Source: Simplicispira psychrophila DSM 11588 | GTDB lineage: Bacteria; Pseudomonadota; Gammaproteobacteria; Burkholderiales; Burkholderiaceae_C | DNA: 64,000 nt | Assembly: GCF_000688255.1 (NCBI RefSeq) | Contig: NZ_JHYS01000012.1 | Location: forward strand, 35,074 to 99,073 | Direction of reading: 5' to 3' | In this document: positions 48,537-64,000 of the stretch, piece by piece | Layout: each line of letters starts with the position of its first letter | How positions within the stretch are numbered: the stretch's first letter is position 1 | Position numbers and translations under genes: made by a program | Notes under the pieces: model-generated | The model's database searches: none | Told to the model about the DNA's origin: nothing | Seen by the model: the letters and a program-made list of their open reading frames with translations, nothing else

Positions 48537-49914
48537 CGTGTTCACCGGAGAGATTGTCCGGTACCGTACCCGGCTTGCCACTCTTGCCAGGCCATAAATG
48601 CCCTGGCGAAGGCAGAAGCCCGGCATCGGTGTGGTGTGCAAGGAACGCTTTGACCTGCTGCTCGCCTTCGGCCAGAAATACCGAGCAGGTGCAATACAAC
48701 AGGCGTCCACCCGGGCGCAGCAGCGGCCACAAGGTGGCTAGCAGGCGCGCTTGCGTCTGCGCCAACTGGGCAATATCGGTTTCGCGGCGCAGCCAACGCA
48801 CGTCCGGGTGGCGGCGCACGATGCCCGAGGCGGTGCAGGGTGCATCGAGCAAGATGGCGTCGAACAGCTGGCCGCCACAGCGCTGCGGCCACCAGTCTTG
48901 CGGGCGCCCGGCATCGGCTGCCAGCACCTGCACTTGTTCCGGCCGCTGCAATCCCAGACGCTGCAGGGTGTCGTCGATGCGCGCGCAGCGCAGCGGATCG
49001 ATGTCCAGCGCCGTGACTTGCACAGCGGCCTCTGGCCCCATCCATTCAAGCAAATGCGCCGTCTTGCCGCCCGGTGCAGCACAGGCATCGAGCACGCGCA
49101 GCGGCTGGTGCGGGTCTTGCCCTAATTCCAGCCCCGACAGCAGCAGCGGCGCGGCCAGTTGCGCTGCCGCATCCTGTACCGACACCATCCCCTCAGCAAA
49201 TCCCGGCAAGGCCTGCACGGGCACGCCACGGCGTAGCACCAAGCCCGACTCCCCTACAAGCGATGCCTCAATATCAATAGCTGCAAGCGCTTTCTGGTAT
49301 TGGGCTGAAGTGCCTTTTTGCTTGTTTATTCGCAGCACCATCGGTGCTTGCAGGTTGTTGGCTTCCAAAATCTGCTGCCAATGCTGCGGGTGGTCTTTTT
49401 GCAGCCGCTGCACCCACCAGCGCGGGTGGTTCCACTGCGCTTGCAGGTCGTTGGCGATCGCCTGCTGCAAGGGTGCGCGCTCGCGCAAGAAGCGGCGCAG
49501 GCAGGCATTGATAAAGGGGGCTTGGGCACGCACCGCGCTGCTTTGCTTGGCCGCTTCAATGGTCTGGTTGACCAGGGTGAACGGCTCGTAAGGCAAGTGT
49601 TCGGCATCGGCCAGCAAGGCCAACGCCGTACACAGCAATGCGTCCACCGGCGGACGCGGCGTACGCGGAGCCAGTTGGCGCCGAATCGCCTGCGCCCAGC
49701 CGAGCTTGCGCAACACCTGAAACAGCAGCGCCTGCACGCCGGGGCGCAATGGCGCAGGCACGTCGTCGAGCACTGCGCTGCCCGAGCGGCCGCCGAGAAT
49801 GTCTTGCAACGCACCAGCGACCTGCTGCAATTGGCTCGCCAGCGCGATGCTGTGCATGCCGGCACCAGCACCGGTGCCAAGACCTGTGCCAGAAGAGGGG
49901 GTCATTTTTTTCAT
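48496..49914 (-). CDS. rsmB: 16S rRNA (cytosine967-C5)-methyltransferase RsmB
   Basis: SAM-dependent rRNA methyltransferase of 472 residues. N-terminal NusB-like RNA-binding domain (about 20-165), then the Rossmann methyltransferase domain with VLDACAAPGGKTAHLLE, ALDIDPLRCARI, LLDAPCTASGIVRRHPD and the catalytic Cys in LLYCTCSVF. The start overlaps the LemA-like stop as ATGA. Residues about 198-215 are encoded by a dispersed repeat copy. It is the second gene of the lemA-like/rsmB/DUF4390/ntrY/ntrX unit. Confidence 0.95.
   Translation of the reverse strand: MKKMTPSSGTGLGTGAGAGMHSIALASQLQQVAGALQDILGGRSGSAVLDDVPAPLRPGVQALLFQVLRKLGWAQAIRRQLAPRTPRPPVDALLCTALALLADAEHLPYEPFTLVNQTIEAAKQSSAVRAQAPFINACLRRFLRERAPLQQAIANDLQAQWNHPRWWVQRLQKDHPQHWQQILEANNLQAPMVLRINKQKGTSAQYQKALAAIDIEASLVGESGLVLRRGVPVQALPGFAEGMVSVQDAAAQLAAPLLLSGLELGQDPHQPLRVLDACAAPGGKTAHLLEWMGPEAAVQVTALDIDPLRCARIDDTLQRLGLQRPEQVQVLAADAGRPQDWWPQRCGGQLFDAILLDAPCTASGIVRRHPDVRWLRRETDIAQLAQTQARLLATLWPLLRPGGRLLYCTCSVFLAEGEQQVKAFLAHHTDAGLLPSPGHLWPGKSGKPGTVPDNLSGEHDGFFYALLQKTAP
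49271..49321 (+). repeat. Dispersed repeat, copy I (inside rsmB)
   Basis: On the plus strand: ATCAATAGCTGCAAGCGCTT, a variable middle, then GAAGTGCCTTTTTGC, matching copies A and C in order and spacing. It is in frame with rsmB on the other strand and encodes the region around KQKGTSAQYQKALAAIDI. Confidence 0.6.
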
Positions 49915-50444
49915 GAAGTTTGGGCTGATTTGAAGCCAAGAATCGATGCCAGCAGCTGTGCCGGAAATTGGGCAATGGCGGCGTTGTAGGGCGCGGCCGC
50001 CAAGCGCAGTTGTTCCTGTGCCTGCGCGCTGTATGCCTGGTGCTGCTCCCAGCGCTGCGCCCAGGGCATGGCGCCCGCCGGCACCGCCAGAGCGGGCAAC
50101 TGGTGCGCCTGAGTGATCCAGGCAGCGTCCAGCACCTGCAAGGCCTCTTGCAAAGCGGCGAGCGATGCAGCGTGCAAGGGTTGGATGCGGGCCCGTGCCA
50201 GCACATCGGCGCACTGCGCTACGGCTACCTGCAAAGCCTCCCGTGCCGGCGCAGCCGGTGCCCCGGCACGGGTCTGGGCAGATTCGTACTCCTCCAGCCA
50301 GGCCAGCAGGCGGTCCAAATGCACCTCCAGCGCCGCAAAGGCTTGTAAAAAAGACAGACGCAAACTCGCCAGCCGGTGGTAGGCGCCCACGGCCCACAGC
50401 ACCAACACCAGCAAAATCACCGAAAAAACAGACGACAAAAACAT
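49911..50444 (-). CDS. LemA-like membrane protein
   Basis: Membrane-anchored helical protein of 177 residues. A TM helix (about 3-23, MFLSSVFSVILLVLVLWAV) is followed by a coiled helical domain (about 30-165) that ends in YNAAIAQFPAQLLASILGF, similar to the LemA C-terminus. LemA proteins have a four-helix fold and unknown function. The ATG at 50444 is chosen as the start; 35 in-frame codons above it lie across the TM start. It heads the rsmB-ntrYX unit. Confidence 0.78.
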   Translation of the reverse strand: MFLSSVFSVILLVLVLWAVGAYHRLASLRLSFLQAFAALEVHLDRLLAWLEEYESAQTRAGAPAAPAREALQVAVAQCADVLARARIQPLHAASLAALQEALQVLDAAWITQAHQLPALAVPAGAMPWAQRWEQHQAYSAQAQEQLRLAAAPYNAAIAQFPAQLLASILGFKSAQTS

Positions 50445-50497
50445 GCACAGCTTCCTGCGGGCAGGGGTGCGCAGCAGGATTAAAAAGGGTTGTCCAT

Positions 50498-50541
50498 AAA
50501 AAACGCTCCCGGCCTGTCGTTGCCATGACAGAGCGGGAGCG
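50498..50541 (-). terminator. Strong intrinsic terminator of the rplKAJL-rpoBC operon
   Basis: Minus-strand hairpin with arms CGCTCCCG/CGGGAGCG and an inner TGTC/GACA stem, followed by TTTTTTA. It starts 22 bp after the rpoC stop. Confidence 0.9.
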
Positions 50542-50562
50542 CGCAACAACAGCCCGGGGGGC

Positions 50563-54795
<4,233 letters not shown>

Positions 54796-54815
54796 AAAAC
54801 TCTTTGCCTTTTCAA

Positions 54816-58928
<4,113 letters not shown>

Positions 58929-58973
58929 GAGATCTCCGGGCAAAGACTTGAGTCCTGGGTCTGCGACGACTGA

Positions 58974-58998
58974 CCCGCAGGGCGGCACACCCTGCGGG
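58974..58998. promoter_or_regulatory. Hairpin in the rpoB leader
   Basis: Perfect 9-bp arms CCCGCAGGG/CCCTGCGGG with a 7-base loop, 46-70 bp upstream of the rpoB ATG. No T-tract follows, so it is more likely an RNA processing or translation-control element than a terminator. Confidence 0.5.
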
Positions 58999-59173
58999 CT
59001 TGGCGGTTGGCCACTACCAACCATGGCGGACAGCGATGCGTTGCACATCGCCCGAACCAAGGCATCTCCTGCTGTCGGGTTTGACAGAAGACACTAAAAA
59101 ACACCTTCAAGATATTTTTTGGTGTGCTCTATAGCACCAACACTACTCTATATTTTCATTTCATAAGCGGCAA

Positions 59174-59207
59174 AAGGCTGGGAACCCTTTGCAGAGTCCC
59201 CAGCCTT
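59174..59207 (-). terminator. Attenuator-like hairpin between rplL and rpoB
   Basis: Minus-strand hairpin AAGGCTGGG...CCCAGCCTT followed by a short TTTT run, 14 bp after the rplL stop and 246 bp before the rpoB start. In E. coli an attenuator and an RNase III site occupy this gap; partial termination here would give more L7/L12 than RNA polymerase. Confidence 0.6.
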
Positions 59208-59220
59208 CATATGGAACTGA

Positions 59221-59592
59221 TTACTTCAGTTCAGCCTTGGCGCCAGCGTCTTCCAGCTTCTTCTTGGCTGCTTCAGCGTCAGCCTTGGAGATGCCTTCCT
59301 TCACGGCCTTGGGAGCGCCGTCAACGACGTCCTTGGCTTCTTTCAGGCCCAGACCGGTGATTTCACGCACAGCCTTGATCACCGACACCTTGTTGGCGCC
59401 AGCTTCGAGCAGTATTACGTTGAATTCGGTCTGCTCTTCAGCCACAGCAGCAGCAGCGCCGCCAGCAGCAGGAGCGGCCATAGCGGCTGCGCTCACGCCA
59501 AACTTCTCTTCAATGGCCTTCACCAAGTCATTGAGTTCCAGAACCGTCATGCTGTCCAGCGCGGTCAAAAATGCGTCTTTGTCGAATGCCAT
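59221..59592 (-). CDS. rplL: Ribosomal protein L7/L12
   Basis: Stalk protein of 123 residues, present as dimers on L10. N-terminal dimerisation domain (about 1-33, [19 protein letters not shown]), Ala/Gly hinge, and the C-terminal factor-binding domain with [20 protein letters not shown] and [11 protein letters not shown]. Length is typical. It lies 40 bp after rplJ. Confidence 0.98.
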   Translation of the reverse strand: MAFDKDAFLTALDSMTVLELNDLVKAIEEKFGVSAAAMAAPAAGGAAAAVAEEQTEFNVILLEAGANKVSVIKAVREITGLGLKEAKDVVDGAPKAVKEGISKADAEAAKKKLEDAGAKAELK

Positions 59593-59632
59593 TTTGATTT
59601 CCTAACAAATTTGTTGGTTAACTGTCGGGCGC

Positions 59633-60157
59633 TCAGGCCGCAACAGGTTCGGCTGCCTGCTCGGCAACGCCTTCGCTTCTCTTGGCCGCCAAGGCGCCCA
59701 GCACAACGGCCGTACGCGACATGGGGGACATCAGCAAGCCACACACCTGTGCCAGCAACACTTCCCGCGAAGGAATGTTGGCCAGTTGCTTGACGCCGTT
59801 GACGTCCAAAGCCTTACCACCGAAAGCGCCTGCGCGAATCACCAACTTGTCGTTGGTTTTCGCGAAGTCGGCCACCACCTTAGCGGCGGCCACTGCGTCT
59901 TCAGAGAAGCCATAGATCAGCGGACCAGTCATCTGGTCGGCCACCACGTCAAACCCGCTACCGGCTACAGCACGGCGGGCCAGGGTGTTTTTCAGAACAC
60001 TCAGGCTCACACCTTTGCTGCGTGCATCGGCGCGCAGTTTGGTCATGTCGGCGACCGTGATGCCACGGTATTCCGCAATCACAAGCGTTTGAGCTTTAGC
60101 GGCGAGGCTGGTCACTTCAGCAATGACCGCTTCTTTCTCACTGCGATTAAGACTCAA
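59633..60157 (-). CDS. rplJ: Ribosomal protein L10
   Basis: Stalk base protein of 174 residues that binds 23S rRNA and L12 dimers. It starts [20 protein letters not shown], the usual Burkholderiales N-terminus, encoded from a TTG codon with AAGGAG six bases upstream. Visible are [25 protein letters not shown] and [11 protein letters not shown]10 with L12 represses its own mRNA through the leader upstream. Confidence 0.97.
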   Translation of the reverse strand: MSLNRSEKEAVIAEVTSLAAKAQTLVIAEYRGITVADMTKLRADARSKGVSLSVLKNTLARRAVAGSGFDVVADQMTGPLIYGFSEDAVAAAKVVADFAKTNDKLVIRAGAFGGKALDVNGVKQLANIPSREVLLAQVCGLLMSPMSRTAVVLGALAAKRSEGVAEQAAEPVAA

Positions 60158-60395
60158 GGTCTACTCCTTAAAAAGTGCAATCAGGGCGACTGCCCCTCCC
60201 ACACGCTCTTGTTGCAGCGACCAACTGTTGAGGAAAATTTCCATCTGCAGCGGGATCGCCATCTGCGTTGGCCCCAAGGGATTTAAGCGCATTGCTTATG
60301 TTTATGCATGCACACCAACGGTCTTGGATGGCCCGGCACATTACTGCACCGACCCACCACCGAGGCACGTTTCAGTGCCTCAAGATTTCACGCGC
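60158..60395 (-). promoter_or_regulatory. rplJ leader region (likely L10 autoregulatory RNA)
   Basis: The 238 bp between rplA and rplJ hold the ribosome-binding site for rplJ and, just after the rplA stop, a perfect hairpin GAGGCAC-TGAAAC-GTGCCTC (60362-60381) without a T-tract. By analogy with other bacteria this stretch should contain an rplJ promoter and the L10 leader. I could not fold the kink-turn with certainty. Confidence 0.4.
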
Positions 60396-61091
60396 TTACG
60401 CTGCGATGGATTGTGTATCGACACGGACACCCAGACCCATAGTCGAAGACAATGCCACCTTGCGCAGGTAAAGACCTTTGCTGGTCGCAGGCTTGGCCTT
60501 GGTCAGCGCATCAATCAGCGCAGCCAAGTTGCCTTGGAGCTTGTCGTTGTCAAACGAACGACGACCGATGGTGCTGTGAATAATGCCGCCCTTGTCAACG
60601 CGGAACTGCACCTGACCCGCCTTGGCGTTCTTCACTGCCGTAGCCACATCAGGGGTTACCGTGCCCACCTTAGGGTTAGGCATCAGGCCACGTGGGCCCA
60701 GAATCTGACCCAGCGTACCGACGACGCGCATAGCATCGGGGGCGGCGATCACGATGTCGAAAGGCATATCACCCGCCTTGATCATGGCGGCCAAGTCGTC
60801 CATACCAACGATGTCAGCACCTGCAGCCTTAGCCTCTTCAGCCTTGGCGCCTTGGGCGAACACCGCTACGCGGGTGGTCTTGCCCGTGCCATTTGGCAGA
60901 ACAACAGCGCCGCGCACCACTTGGTCAGATTTTTTGGCATCCACACCGAGCTGCACAGCCACGTCGATGGACTCGTCGAATTTGGCAGTCGCTGCCTCTT
61001 TGACGATCACGACAGCTTCAGCAAAAGCGTACAGCTTAGTGCTTTCAACTTTACCTTGCAGGGCTTTTTGTTTTTTGGTCAGCTTGGCCAT
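60396..61091 (-). CDS. rplA: Ribosomal protein L1
   Basis: Large-subunit protein of 231 residues at the L1 stalk. Motifs include [40 protein letters not shown] and the start [15 protein letters not shown]. Its ATG directly abuts the rplK stop, so the two are translationally coupled. L1 represses the rplKA message in other bacteria. Confidence 0.98.
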   Translation of the reverse strand: MAKLTKKQKALQGKVESTKLYAFAEAVVIVKEAATAKFDESIDVAVQLGVDAKKSDQVVRGAVVLPNGTGKTTRVAVFAQGAKAEEAKAAGADIVGMDDLAAMIKAGDMPFDIVIAAPDAMRVVGTLGQILGPRGLMPNPKVGTVTPDVATAVKNAKAGQVQFRVDKGGIIHSTIGRRSFDNDKLQGNLAALIDALTKAKPATSKGLYLRKVALSSTMGLGVRVDTQSIAA

Positions 61092-61523
61092 TTACACGCC
61101 CTCCACGGTCACACCCATCGAACGGGCGGAACCAGCAATAGTACGAACTGCAGCGTCGAGGCTGGCAGCGTTCATGTCTTTCATCTTGGTATTGGCGATC
61201 TCTTCAAGCTGAGCGCGCGTGATCTTGCCTACCTTGTCACTGTTGGGCTTGGCGGAGCCCTTGTCCAGCTTGATGGCCTTCTTGATCAGGACAGCCGCAG
61301 GCGGGGTCTTGATGATGAAGGTGAAGCTCTTGTCTGCAAACGCCGTGATGACCACGGGCAGCGGCAGACCTGGCTCAACGCCTTGGGTCTGCGCGTTGAA
61401 CGCCTTGCAGAACTCCATGATGTTGAGGCCACGTTGGCCCAGTGCAGGACCAATAGGTGGGGATGGGTTGGCCTTACCAGCTGGAACTTGCAGCTTGATA
61501 AAACCGACGATTTTTTTCGCCAT
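61092..61523 (-). CDS. rplK: Ribosomal protein L11
   Basis: Large-subunit protein of 143 residues at the GTPase-associated centre. N-terminal [20 protein letters not shown], central [13 protein letters not shown], and C-terminal rRNA-binding domain with [21 protein letters not shown] lies eight bases before the ATG. First ribosomal gene after nusG. Confidence 0.98.
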   Translation of the reverse strand: MAKKIVGFIKLQVPAGKANPSPPIGPALGQRGLNIMEFCKAFNAQTQGVEPGLPLPVVITAFADKSFTFIIKTPPAAVLIKKAIKLDKGSAKPNSDKVGKITRAQLEEIANTKMKDMNAASLDAAVRTIAGSARSMGVTVEGV

Positions 61524-61649
61524 GCTTTACTCCTTGCGGGTTTTAACGCTTGGCACTGCGGCGCAATGCTCGGCTCCCCGGGGGTTAACGACTCAAACTC
61601 AAAGCGCCGTACTGAGCCGAAAAGTACGGGCCAAAATCAGCTGAAAAAC

Positions 61650-62246
61650 TTAGGTTTTTTCAATCTGGCTAAATTCGAGCTCTACTGGAGTCGAGCGGCC
61701 AAAAATCATGACAGAAACGCGCACGCGGCTCTTTTCATAATTGACATCTTCCACAGAACCATTGAAATCAGTGAACGGACCTTCTTTGACACGCACCAGT
61801 TCGCCCACCATAAACTCCACTTTATGGCGTGGCTTTTCCGTACCTTCCTGCATTTGACTGACGATTTTCTGAACTTCTTCCTCAGAAATCGGTGCAGGAC
61901 GATTCTTGGCTCCCCCTACAAAGCCAGTAACTTTGTTAGTGTGCTTGACTAAGTGCCAACTCTCGTCGTCCATAATCATTTCGACGAACACGTAACCTGG
62001 GAACAAACGGCGCTCCGTAGTTTTGCGTTGGCCATTTTTGATTTCGACCACTTCTTCGGTCGGCACTAAGACACGACCAAATTTGTCTTGCATGCTGGCG
62101 CGCCCGATGCGCTCGGCAATATTACGCTCTACCGCTTTTTCCATGCCAGAATATGCATGCACGATATACCAGCGCAGATCCGGGTTGCCCAAGGCAGCAT
62201 TGCCAAGAACACCTGCGACACCAGACATCTCAACTGCAGCCGTCAT
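61650..62246 (-). CDS. nusG: Transcription termination/antitermination factor NusG
   Basis: Transcription elongation factor of 198 residues, linking RNA polymerase to ribosomes and Rho. The NGN domain (about 24-130) has [18 protein letters not shown] and [11 protein letters not shown]. The KOW domain has [19 protein letters not shown]. An extra N-terminal segment of about 20 residues precedes the core compared with E. coli. Its ATG directly follows the secE stop codon. Confidence 0.97.
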   Translation of the reverse strand: MTAAVEMSGVAGVLGNAALGNPDLRWYIVHAYSGMEKAVERNIAERIGRASMQDKFGRVLVPTEEVVEIKNGQRKTTERRLFPGYVFVEMIMDDESWHLVKHTNKVTGFVGGAKNRPAPISEEEVQKIVSQMQEGTEKPRHKVEFMVGELVRVKEGPFTDFNGSVEDVNYEKSRVRVSVMIFGRSTPVELEFSQIEKT

Positions 62247-62630
62247 TTATTTTCTCCAACCCAGAATGAGATCGTAAAACACCCATTCCAGAGTTTTATC
62301 AGTAAACCAGAGGAACAGTGCCATCACCACGACAAAGGCAAAAACATATGCCGTCATTTGTACAGTTTCTTTGCGGGTAGGCCAGACAACCTTCTTGACC
62401 TCGCGCCAAGCATCGCGAGTAAAAGCAACCAAACGCTTGCCAGACTCGGAAATCAGAAAAACACCGACTGCAGCAGCCAAACCTACCAGCAATGCACCCC
62501 ACTGAGCAATAGATCCTTGCTTACCCAGCAAATAAAATCCAGCCACCGACGCCACGACCAAGACCGCCACAGCGGTAAACTTGACTTTATCGGCACCAGA
62601 ACTGACAGTTTCAACCTGTGACGTAACCAT
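62247..62630 (-). CDS. secE: Preprotein translocase subunit SecE
   Basis: Inner-membrane subunit of the SecYEG channel, 127 residues with three TM helices as in E. coli (about 18-36, 42-62, 94-114). The conserved cytosolic part reads RDAWREVKKVVWPTRKETVQ. The ATG at 62630 (MVTSQVETV) is chosen; 30 further in-frame codons reach into the tRNA-Trp spacer. Confidence 0.96.
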   Translation of the reverse strand: MVTSQVETVSSGADKVKFTAVAVLVVASVAGFYLLGKQGSIAQWGALLVGLAAAVGVFLISESGKRLVAFTRDAWREVKKVVWPTRKETVQMTAYVFAFVVVMALFLWFTDKTLEWVFYDLILGWRK

Positions 62631-62721
62631 TTTTGGCTTATTCCTGCTTCGATTCTCAGCATCACTAAAGACGCCGAAGCCCGCCAGATACTGGTGGGCT
62701 TTGATTTGCGCCACATTCAAG

Positions 62722-62797
62722 TGGCAGGGGCAGTAGGAATCGAACCTACAACCTTCGGTTTTGGAGACCGACGCTCTGCCAATTGAGCTATACCCCT
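62722..62797 (-). tRNA. trnW: tRNA-Trp (CCA)
   Basis: 76-nt cloverleaf with encoded CCA. The acceptor stem AGGGGTA pairs with TGCCCCT, and the anticodon loop TCTCCAAAA reads CCA. It sits between tuf and secE, the common proteobacterial arrangement. Confidence 0.97.
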
Positions 62798-62804
62798 TTG
62801 AAAC

Positions 62805-63995
62805 TTACGCGATGATTTTGGCAACCACACCGGCGCCGACAGTGCGGCCACCTTCGCGGATAGCAAAACGCAGGCCTTCTTCCATGGCGATGGGGTTGAT
62901 CAGCTTGACAGTGATCGACACGTTATCGCCAGGCATGACCATTTCCTTGCCTTCAGGCAACTCGATCGCACCGGTCACGTCCGTTGTGCGGAAGTAGAAC
63001 TGGGGACGGTAGTTGTTGAAGAAAGGCGTGTGGCGGCCGCCTTCGTCCTTGCTCAGCACATAGACTTCAGCGGTGAAGTGCGTGTGTGGCTTGATCGAAC
63101 CGGGCTTGCACAGCACTTGGCCGCGCTCGACGTCTTCGCGCTTGGTACCGCGCAAGAGCAGGCCGACGTTGTCGCCCGCTTGACCTTGGTCCAGCAACTT
63201 GCGGAACATTTCCACACCGGTGCAGATGGTCTTGACGGTGTCTTTGATACCGACGATTTCGATTTCTTCACCGACCTTGATGATGCCGCGCTCAATACGG
63301 CCCGTCACCACGGTGCCGCGACCGGAGATGGAGAACACGTCTTCCACAGGCATCAGGAAAGCACCGTCGACCGCGCGGTCAGGCGTGGGGATGTAGGTGT
63401 CCAGTGCTTCAGCCAGCTTCATGATGGCTTCTTCGCCCATCGGGCCAGTGTCGCCTTCGAGGGCCAGCTTGGCGGAACCGCGAATGATCGGGGTGTCATC
63501 GCCTGGGAAATCATATTTGTCGAGGAGCTCGCGCACTTCCATTTCGACCAGTTCGAGCAACTCTTCGTCGTCCACCATGTCGCACTTGTTCAGGAACACG
63601 ATGATGTAAGGCACGCCCACTTGGCGGGCCAACAAGATGTGTTCGCGCGTTTGTGGCATAGGGCCGTCAGCAGCCGAGCACACCAAGATAGCGCCGTCCA
63701 TTTGCGCCGCGCCGGTGATCATGTTCTTCACATAGTCAGCGTGGCCGGGGCAATCGACGTGTGCGTAGTGGCGCGCACCTGTTTCGTACTCGACGTGCGA
63801 GGTGTTGATCGTGATACCGCGCGCTTTTTCTTCAGGCGCGTTGTCGATCTGCGAGTAGTCCTTGGCTTCGCCGCCGAATTTCTTCGACAGCACCGTGGCA
63901 ATCGCTGCCGTCAGCGTCGTCTTGCCATGGTCCACGTGGCCAATCGTGCCCACGTTGACGTGCGGCTTGTTACGCTCGAATTTTCCTTTTGCCAT
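62805..63995 (-). CDS. tuf: Elongation factor Tu
   Basis: GTPase of 396 residues that delivers aminoacyl-tRNA to the ribosome. G1 [10 protein letters not shown]2 [15 protein letters not shown]3 [13 protein letters not shown]4 NKCDMVDD, G5 SAKLALEG, and domains 2 and 3 complete. It is complete within the window, five bases from the edge. Most betaproteobacteria have a second copy beside fusA, so this is the tRNA-Trp-linked one. Confidence 0.98.
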   Translation of the reverse strand: MAKGKFERNKPHVNVGTIGHVDHGKTTLTAAIATVLSKKFGGEAKDYSQIDNAPEEKARGITINTSHVEYETGARHYAHVDCPGHADYVKNMITGAAQMDGAILVCSAADGPMPQTREHILLARQVGVPYIIVFLNKCDMVDDEELLELVEMEVRELLDKYDFPGDDTPIIRGSAKLALEGDTGPMGEEAIMKLAEALDTYIPTPDRAVDGAFLMPVEDVFSISGRGTVVTGRIERGIIKVGEEIEIVGIKDTVKTICTGVEMFRKLLDQGQAGDNVGLLLRGTKREDVERGQVLCKPGSIKPHTHFTAEVYVLSKDEGGRHTPFFNNYRPQFYFRTTDVTGAIELPEGKEMVMPGDNVSITVKLINPIAMEEGLRFAIREGGRTVGAGVVAKIIA

Positions 63996-64000
63996 TTTTC

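Noticed and set aside
3864..49321. CRISPR array
   Set aside because: The repeats are dispersed, variable and not regularly spaced, and no cas gene was found.

Overview
The window reads as chromosomal DNA from a high-GC betaproteobacterium of the order Burkholderiales, most likely Comamonadaceae (Rhodoferax-like). This is inferred from the gene order tuf-trnW-secE-nusG-rplKAJL-rpoBC, a DUF3567 gene, a NusG with an N-terminal extension, the rsmB-DUF4390-ntrY-short ntrX cluster, and a family of about 50-bp repeats built around ATAGC and GCGC that I associate with this family. I could not check the assignment against a database.

Layout. 1-4.6 kb: 5' part of the C4-dicarboxylate carrier dctA, divergent from a hybrid sensor kinase with a DctB-like periplasmic domain, plus a LuxR-type response regulator. 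4.6-7.3 kb: FAA hydrolase, DUF3108 and DUF3567 proteins. 7.4-10.1 kb: narX-narL. 10.1-16.1 kb: ChaN-like lipoprotein, a PAS-GGDEF-EAL protein, purU and glcD. 16.1-21.1 kb: two tandem Crp-family regulators and an overlapping operon of an unknown protein, a KaiC-like double ATPase and a diguanylate cyclase. Near-identical TGTGC-N6-GCACA palindromes lie in front of both units. 21.2-23.3 kb: ECF sigma factor, anti-sigma factor, periplasmic metal-sensor-like protein and a secreted protein.

23.3-28.8 kb holds a five-gene minus-strand operon for transmembrane electron transfer: ferric-reductase-like flavoprotein, secreted PepSY protein, secreted DUF2271 protein with a TGAS site resembling an FMN-attachment motif, a PepSY-flavodoxin-reductase fusion, and the FMN transferase ApbE without a signal peptide. 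This is the best candidate for an under-described system. 29-44.5 kb is mostly housekeeping: DUF4431 islet, DUF445, FKBP, class V aminotransferase, yggS, pilT, a cNMP-domain gene, pilU, a 3-hydroxyisobutyrate-dehydrogenase-like enzyme, dolP-diaA-yraN, rsmI, yegD, an RcnB-like protein and a triple beta/gamma-crystallin protein.

44.6-50.5 kb: tRNA-Gly and tRNA-Phe, each with its own terminator, then lemA-like, rsmB, DUF4390, ntrY and ntrX in one tightly packed unit. 50.5-64 kb: the transcription/translation core, all on the minus strand, from tuf down to rpoC, closed by a strong intrinsic terminator.

The repeat family occurs in at least ten places. Six are intergenic (two of these as head-to-head pairs) and four lie in frame inside genes (chaN-like, yggS, the dehydrogenase and rsmB). 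No CRISPR array, insertion sequence, prophage or origin was seen.
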